From positions 1 to 18,509 of the forward strand of contig CAZJYI010000198.1 of NCBI GenBank assembly GCA_964550025.1: DNA of 18,509 nucleotides. Direction: 5' to 3'. Source of the stretch: CAZJYI01 sp964550025 (lineage in GTDB: Bacteria; Verrucomicrobiota; Kiritimatiellia; UBA8416; CAYOBW01). The notes beneath the pieces were generated by a model. It ran no database searches. It saw only the letters and a list, made by a program, of their open reading frames with translations, and had not been told where the DNA came from. Position 1 is the first letter of the stretch. The number at the start of each line of letters is the position of its first letter. Below are positions 14,585-18,509 of the stretch, in pieces. Position numbers and translations under genes: made by a program.

Positions 14585-15747
14585 CTCGAATTGCGATGAT
14601 GGCCTCTTATCCAGCCCGCATCCTCTTTTCGGCCAGAGACGTTGGGGCCGCTCTGAACCTGGCTGAGATCATCCACGAGGCACGGGCCCGTCCCGAGCTG
14701 GTCGTCCGCACGGTGGCGTCCGAGCCGGCCTTCGACACCCTTGTGCAAGCGGGCGTGAGCGCCGAGCAAATCAGTGAGGCTGCAATTCCAGACGCTCGGC
14801 ACCCGGGGGCCGGTCCGCTTCTGTCGAGGGCCCGGAGTATTGTGGAGGAGTGGGGGCCGCAGGCGGTCTTTGTCGGGCTCTCCGGACCGGATGCGGGTAT
14901 TGACGAGGCCCTGCTGGTCGCGGCCCGGGAGGGAGGCATCCCGACGTACGCGTTCCAGGATTCATGGGGTGATCTCAACACGGTGCTCGACGTACAGGCG
15001 CGGCGCTACTTCGTCCTGGACGAGGAAGCCGCCCGGATCACGCGCTTGCGCGGGGTGGCGGACGCGGTCGTCGTGGGTGCCCCGAAGTACGCCCGCTACG
15101 CGGAGTTGGACACCTCGGCCCTTCGTCGTGACGGCCGGGCTCTGCTCGCGGCCGATTCGTCGGACACGATCGTGGGCTTTTTCGGCCAGCCGCTCGGTTT
15201 CTTGCGCGGCTACCTCCAGACAGCGGCCGTGTTTTCCGAGAAACTGCAGACGACGCTTCCGTCCGCCCGGCGCATCTACGTGCCGCATCCCCGGGAGAGT
15301 GCCGACGAGCGCCTGTCCGTGCTTCGCAGGCTGTCGGAATGGGGTGACTGGCAGACGGTTTCGTCCGGCTCGATCGAGGCCAGAATCTGCCCATGCGACG
15401 TTGTGGCGACGCCCTATTCGACCTGCGGATACGACACGGCAATGTTGAACTACTGCTCCCCGCAGCCGCTGGGAAGTGTCCTGTACCTGATGTTCGATCG
15501 CGAGCTCCGGACCTATTACCGGCGGTACTCTCACCTGGAATACGTACCGCCGACGAAGCTTGGCCTGGCTGTCGAGCTGGACAATGCGGATGGCCTCGCG
15601 GATGCGCTGATCTCGGCCTGCAGCGCCTCTCATCGAGAGCGCATGTGGCGCGCCGCCCGGACGGCGATACAGCCCCCCGATCGTGCCGCCGAGCGAGTAG
15701 TCGAGGGAGTGATGGCTGACCTTCTGCCCCCGGCACATGCAGGTTGA
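14581..15747 (+). CDS. GT-B-like protein of unknown function
   Basis: About 388 residues, not recognised as a named family. It begins near ARILFSARDVGAALNLAEII, reads like an N-terminal Rossmann half (QAVFVGLSGPD, YAFQDSWGDLN), and then a second half with GFFGQPLGF, IYVPHPRES and a PYSTCGYDTAMLNY segment that recalls the donor-binding part of GT-B enzymes and 2-epimerases. A glycosyltransferase or a NeuC/WecB-like epimerase fold are both possible. GTG at 14581 overlaps the neuA stop (GTGA). ATG at 14596 is an alternative, and neither has a strong Shine-Dalgarno site. Because it lies directly after neuA, a role in handling the CMP-sugar or glycan is likely. Confidence 0.5.
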   Translation: MTRIAMMASYPARILFSARDVGAALNLAEIIHEARARPELVVRTVASEPAFDTLVQAGVSAEQISEAAIPDARHPGAGPLLSRARSIVEEWGPQAVFVGLSGPDAGIDEALLVAAREGGIPTYAFQDSWGDLNTVLDVQARRYFVLDEEAARITRLRGVADAVVVGAPKYARYAELDTSALRRDGRALLAADSSDTIVGFFGQPLGFLRGYLQTAAVFSEKLQTTLPSARRIYVPHPRESADERLSVLRRLSEWGDWQTVSSGSIEARICPCDVVATPYSTCGYDTAMLNYCSPQPLGSVLYLMFDRELRTYYRRYSHLEYVPPTKLGLAVELDNADGLADALISACSASHRERMWRAARTAIQPPDRAAERVVEGVMADLLPPAHAG

Positions 15748-15773
15748 CGCACCATTCCCTACTGTGCTAGCGT
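15744..15773 (+). promoter_or_regulatory. Weak candidate promoter upstream of the oxidoreductase
   Basis: TTGACG at 15744-15749 and TAGCGT at 15768-15773 are 18 bp apart. T, A and the final T of the -10 hexamer match. The -35 overlaps the stop codon of the gene before. The 158-bp gap downstream would make this the start of a new transcript, but the -10 match is poor. Confidence 0.25.
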
Positions 15774-15814
15774 CGCTCCCTGTCGTCTTCGCCACGGTGA
15801 AGACGGGCTTTCGT

Positions 15815-15840
15815 CACGCACGCTCGCCAAGCGTGGCGTG
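15815..15840. other. Strong hairpin in the gap before the oxidoreductase
   Basis: CACGCACGCT at 15815-15824 pairs with AGCGT and GCGTG at 15830-15840, with a single bulged G at 15835 and a 5-base loop. A smaller stem, CGTCTTC (15784-15790) with GAAGACG (15799-15805), lies just upstream. Neither is followed by a run of T, so a classical intrinsic terminator is not supported. They might be mRNA structure in the leader of the next gene. Confidence 0.4.
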
Positions 15841-15905
15841 TGTGCCTGATGCGAATTTTGGCGGGAGACGAAGCAGGATAGAACGCTGTCCGAAGGAGAA
15901 GACAC

Positions 15906-16907
15906 ATGCCGACGATTCTTGTGTTAGGCGCAGGGAGTATTGGGAAACGTCATATACGCAATCTGCTTTCGACGGGATTGGCCGGGGAGGATATCTCCGT
16001 GGTGGAACCTCGCGCGGACCGACAGGGGGAGACCGTCGAGCTGGGGATCCCCGCGTCGAACGTCTTTGCGTCGCGAGAGGAAGCCATGGAAGCGCGCCGA
16101 TACGACGGCGCCATTGTCGCGACACCCTCGTCGATGCACTACGTAGACGCCATCGCCCTGGCTTCCGCCGGTGTCAATCTGATGATCGAGAAGCCGCTGG
16201 ACGTGGATCTTTCGCGTTACGATGAGCTGGCGGCCGCGGTGAGCGAATCCGGCGTATTTGCCTTTGTGGCCTACTGCTTCCGGTTCGACCCTCTGGCTCA
16301 GAAGTTCGGTGAGCTGCTGTCGGCGGGTACGGTTGGAGAGCTGCTTTACGCGCGTGCGGAGATGTCGACGTACCTGCCGGCGTGGCATCCCTGGGAGGAC
16401 TACCGGGAGTTTTACATGGCGAAGAAGGCGCTGGGGGGCGGGACCCTTCTGGACCAGAGCCATCTCTTCGACATGACGCGCATGTTCCTCGGCGAAGTCC
16501 GCGGTGTGACCGGCGTATCGACCAAGCTCAGCGAGCTCGAGATCGAAACAGATGATTTCGGCGAGCTGGTTGTCGAGCTCGAACGTGGGATCTACGTGTC
16601 GATTCACATCGACCTGTTTACCAAGGTCTCGCGGGAGTTCTACCAGGTCACAGGCGACCAGGGAACGCTCGAGTGGAACATTACCGACCGCTATGTCACC
16701 CTGTTCAAGGAGGACGGAACCTCGGAAGTCCTCGCTCGGCAGGAAGACTACAACCAGATGTACATGAACGAGATCGCGTACTTCCTGGACAGGATCGACC
16801 CCGACAAGGAGGTCGAGGGGCCGACCATGGAGGACGGGAAGCGGGCCATGGACGTGGTCTGCGGCGTTCGTGCTTCGAATCTGCGAGAGTTCATCGATCT
16901 CACCTGA
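15906..16907 (+). CDS. Gfo/Idh/MocA-family sugar oxidoreductase
   Basis: A 333-residue NAD(P)-dependent dehydrogenase. The dinucleotide-binding start VLGAGSIGKRH is at 6-16, the EKP motif is at 95-97, and GGGTLLDQSHLFD carries the usual central histidine. Such enzymes oxidise or isomerise hydroxyls on NDP-sugars or free sugars. AAGGAG at 15893-15898 is 7 bases before the ATG, an ideal site. Related proteins occur in legionaminic acid loci (Campylobacter PtmF has been placed in such a cluster), but I cannot assign its substrate. The next gene starts 72 bases on. Confidence 0.8.
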   Translation: MPTILVLGAGSIGKRHIRNLLSTGLAGEDISVVEPRADRQGETVELGIPASNVFASREEAMEARRYDGAIVATPSSMHYVDAIALASAGVNLMIEKPLDVDLSRYDELAAAVSESGVFAFVAYCFRFDPLAQKFGELLSAGTVGELLYARAEMSTYLPAWHPWEDYREFYMAKKALGGGTLLDQSHLFDMTRMFLGEVRGVTGVSTKLSELEIETDDFGELVVELERGIYVSIHIDLFTKVSREFYQVTGDQGTLEWNITDRYVTLFKEDGTSEVLARQEDYNQMYMNEIAYFLDRIDPDKEVEGPTMEDGKRAMDVVCGVRASNLREFIDLT

Positions 16908-16979
16908 GCCCCCCGCGGGCGTGCGCACGGCAGGTTCCGGAAACGACGTCCGGATACGCTGCCGGCCTCTGGAAATGCG

Positions 16980-18044
16980 ATGCGAGACGTACTGATAGAT
17001 AGCGGGAAGACGATTCTCGACGCGATGCGGCAACTGACGGAGCTCGGGGAGACGCGCTCCAACAACACCCTTGTCGTTGTTGCGGGCGGCATGCGCCTCA
17101 TCGGTACGCTGACCGACGGCGACGTTCGCCGCGCCTTTCTGACGGGGCGAACGCCGGAGACGGCAGTCGACGACGTGTGCAAGAGGACTCCCGTCGTAGC
17201 CCCCGACGGGCTCTCGGTAGAAGATGTGCGTCAGCTCATGCGCATCAACCAGGTGTCGAGCATTCCCATCGTCGATCATGACATGAAGGTTGTCCGCGTG
17301 GAACGGGCCGATACGCTCGATGGCTCGTGCGACGTCGAGCTCGTCGCCGTCATCATGGCCGGCGGCGAAGGCCTGCGTCTGCGCCCGTTGACGGAGGACA
17401 CGCCGAAACCCATGCTGAAGGTCGGCGGCAAACCCATCCTGCAGACGATCCTCGAATCGTTGCGCAAGGGCGGGTTCACCCGGATCATCCTCAACGTCCG
17501 GTACCTTTCACACATCATACGGGATCACTTCGGCGACGGTTCGGCATTCGATGTGCGCATCGACTACGTCGATGAGCCGAAGCCGATGGGCACGGCGGGG
17601 AGTCTGGGCATGATCCCCGAGGAACTGAGGCCGAAGAGCCCGTTCATGGTCGTCAACGGCGACCTGCTGTGCACCGTGAATTTCCGGGCCGTGCACGAGT
17701 TCCACGTCGGCGCCGGGTACAGTTTCACGCTCTGCGGCCGTCCCTACGAGGTGCGGATTCCGTTCGGGTACCCCGTGATATCCGGGGACGTGGTGACGGA
17801 TTTCAGGGAGAAGCCGACCTTTACCCACCTGGTGAACTCGGGCATATACTGCCTGTCGCCTGAGCTCATCGCGGAGGTGCCGGTCGACGAGGCCTTCCAG
17901 ATGCCGGACCTGATTCGACGGGCTATTGACCTCAATCTCCGGGTCGGTGTCTTCCCGTTGCGCGAGGAGTTCCACGAAATTGGACGCCCCGAGTCGTACG
18001 CCGCCGCGGAGGAGTTCTACAGCAGGCACTTCGTACCACAATGA
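16980..18044 (+). CDS. CBS-domain nucleotidyltransferase, PtmE-like
   Basis: A 354-residue two-part protein. Residues 1 to about 118 are a pair of CBS repeats (IGTLTDGDVRRAF at 41-53 and SSIPIVDHDMKVVRV at 93-107). From about 120 follows a sugar-phosphate nucleotidyltransferase with MAGGEGLRLRPLT at 126-138, TPKPMLKVGGKPIL at 141-154 and a VNGDLL metal-binding segment. This domain order is that of PtmE, the glucosamine-1-phosphate guanylyltransferase that opens the GDP-linked legionaminic acid route in Campylobacter. The nucleotide used here is inferred from that resemblance. No good Shine-Dalgarno site precedes the ATG at 16980, and no better in-frame start is seen. Confidence 0.8.
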   Translation: MRDVLIDSGKTILDAMRQLTELGETRSNNTLVVVAGGMRLIGTLTDGDVRRAFLTGRTPETAVDDVCKRTPVVAPDGLSVEDVRQLMRINQVSSIPIVDHDMKVVRVERADTLDGSCDVELVAVIMAGGEGLRLRPLTEDTPKPMLKVGGKPILQTILESLRKGGFTRIILNVRYLSHIIRDHFGDGSAFDVRIDYVDEPKPMGTAGSLGMIPEELRPKSPFMVVNGDLLCTVNFRAVHEFHVGAGYSFTLCGRPYEVRIPFGYPVISGDVVTDFREKPTFTHLVNSGIYCLSPELIAEVPVDEAFQMPDLIRRAIDLNLRVGVFPLREEFHEIGRPESYAAAEEFYSRHFVPQ

Positions 18045-18063
18045 CTGCTGGAAGGGAGGACTG

Positions 18064-18509
18064 ATGCGTACCGTGGTAACAGGCGGATGTGGTTTTATCG
18101 GCGCTGCCGTGGTCAGGGGACTCGTGCGTGCCGCGGATGAGGGCGACGAGATCATCGTTGTCGACAACCTGCAAAGACACGGCACGGCGGACCGTTTGGC
18201 CGAACCAATCGATGCGAAGCGGGTAACGTTTGTCAACGGCGATCTGCTCCGGGGCGAAACGCTTGCCCGTATCCCTTCACCCGTGGACCGGCTGTACCAC
18301 CTGGCCGCCGTGGTTGGTGTCGGCCCGGTGGAGCGGGACCCGGTGTCCGTACTGAAGACAAACACGCTCTCCACCCTGGCGGTGGCGGAATGGTTCCTGG
18401 CGAATCGTACGGATACGGGGAGATTCCTCTTCTCTTCCTCGAGTGAAGTCTATGCCGGCACTTCGATGGCAGGGTTCGAGTTGCCGATTCCAACCCCCGA
18501 GACCGTTCC
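18064..18509 (+). CDS. NAD-dependent epimerase/dehydratase (extended SDR), 3' end cut off
   Basis: The first 148 residues of an extended short-chain dehydrogenase, with no stop before the window edge. It begins MRTVVTGGCGFIGAAVV, giving the TGxxGxxG nucleotide-binding loop at residues 6-13, followed by VVDNLQRHG, HLAAVVGVGPVERDP and the strand FLFSSSSEVYAG. These belong to NDP-sugar 4-epimerases, 4,6-dehydratases and decarboxylases. AAGGGAGG at 18052-18059 lies 4 bases before the ATG at 18064, and the gene starts 19 bases after the PtmE-like gene. It could be the LegB-type dehydratase of a legionaminate pathway, but the visible part reads equally well as a GalE/UXS-type enzyme, so no function is assigned. 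Confidence 0.8.
   Translation, partial: MRTVVTGGCGFIGAAVVRGLVRAADEGDEIIVVDNLQRHGTADRLAEPIDAKRVTFVNGDLLRGETLARIPSPVDRLYHLAAVVGVGPVERDPVSVLKTNTLSTLAVAEWFLANRTDTGRFLFSSSSEVYAGTSMAGFELPIPTPETV

Noticed and set aside
15784..15805. Intrinsic terminator
   Set aside because: A 7-bp stem is present but the following bases are GGGCTTTCG, without a run of T.
15924..17279. A 451-codon open frame on the minus strand
   Set aside because: It lies opposite the oxidoreductase and the PtmE-like gene, which have clear family motifs. The translation is rich in H, R and Q without any domain, as expected for the shadow of GC-rich coding DNA.

Overview
The window is about 18.5 kb of GC-rich bacterial DNA with almost all genes on the + strand. 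It is dominated by a surface-glycan locus that makes, modifies and transfers a nonulosonic (sialic-acid-like) sugar. The organism cannot be named from the sequence. The high GC, the short tandem repeats between genes, and the mix of NeuA/B/C/D with HisH/HisF-like and WbpG/PseA-like proteins would fit an environmental Gram-negative lineage (for example the PVC group or a deltaproteobacterium). That placement is inference only.

Layout. Positions 1-262 hold short repeats and a candidate autoregulatory region. Positions 263-795 are a type II toxin-antitoxin pair (unstable-antitoxin family plus RelE/ParE toxin). An overlapping pair follows: a Wzx/MATE-like flippase (792-2135) and a GT-B glycosyltransferase (about 2119-3537). 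A 615-bp gene-free stretch then carries several families of short repeats. Next is a tightly coupled run, 4153-10448: a NeuA-NeuB fusion, NeuC, a NeuD/PglD-like acetyltransferase, HisF-like and HisH-like proteins, and a first N-acetyl sugar amidotransferase. Four of its internal junctions overlap by 1 or 4 bases. A roughly 194-bp palindromic element separates this run from a second amidotransferase (10679-11821). That is followed by a SAM methyltransferase, a possible carbohydrate-esterase-like protein, a stand-alone CMP-sugar synthetase and a GT-B-like protein of unknown role. After a 158-bp gap come a Gfo/Idh/MocA oxidoreductase, a CBS-domain nucleotidyltransferase resembling PtmE, and the start of an extended SDR that runs off the window.

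How the genes may work together. NeuC releases the free 2-epimerised amino sugar, the NeuB half condenses it with phosphoenolpyruvate to a nonulosonate, and the NeuA half or the separate NeuA activates it with CTP. The NeuD-like protein would N- or O-acetylate. The HisH-like glutaminase, HisF-like ammonia conduit and ATP-dependent amidotransferases form the set known to turn an acetamido group into an acetamidino group. The methyltransferase could then methylate the product. The glycosyltransferase and flippase would place and export the glycan. The PtmE-like enzyme suggests a GDP-linked, legionaminic-type precursor route, but the dehydratase and aminotransferase needed for that are not identifiable inside the window.

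The most interesting points are the NeuA-NeuB fusion, the HisF-like protein that keeps the ammonia gate but has Glu in place of a catalytic Asp, the two divergent amidotransferases sharing one HisH/HisF pair, and the heptamer and nonamer repeat arrays arranged as inverted repeats between genes.
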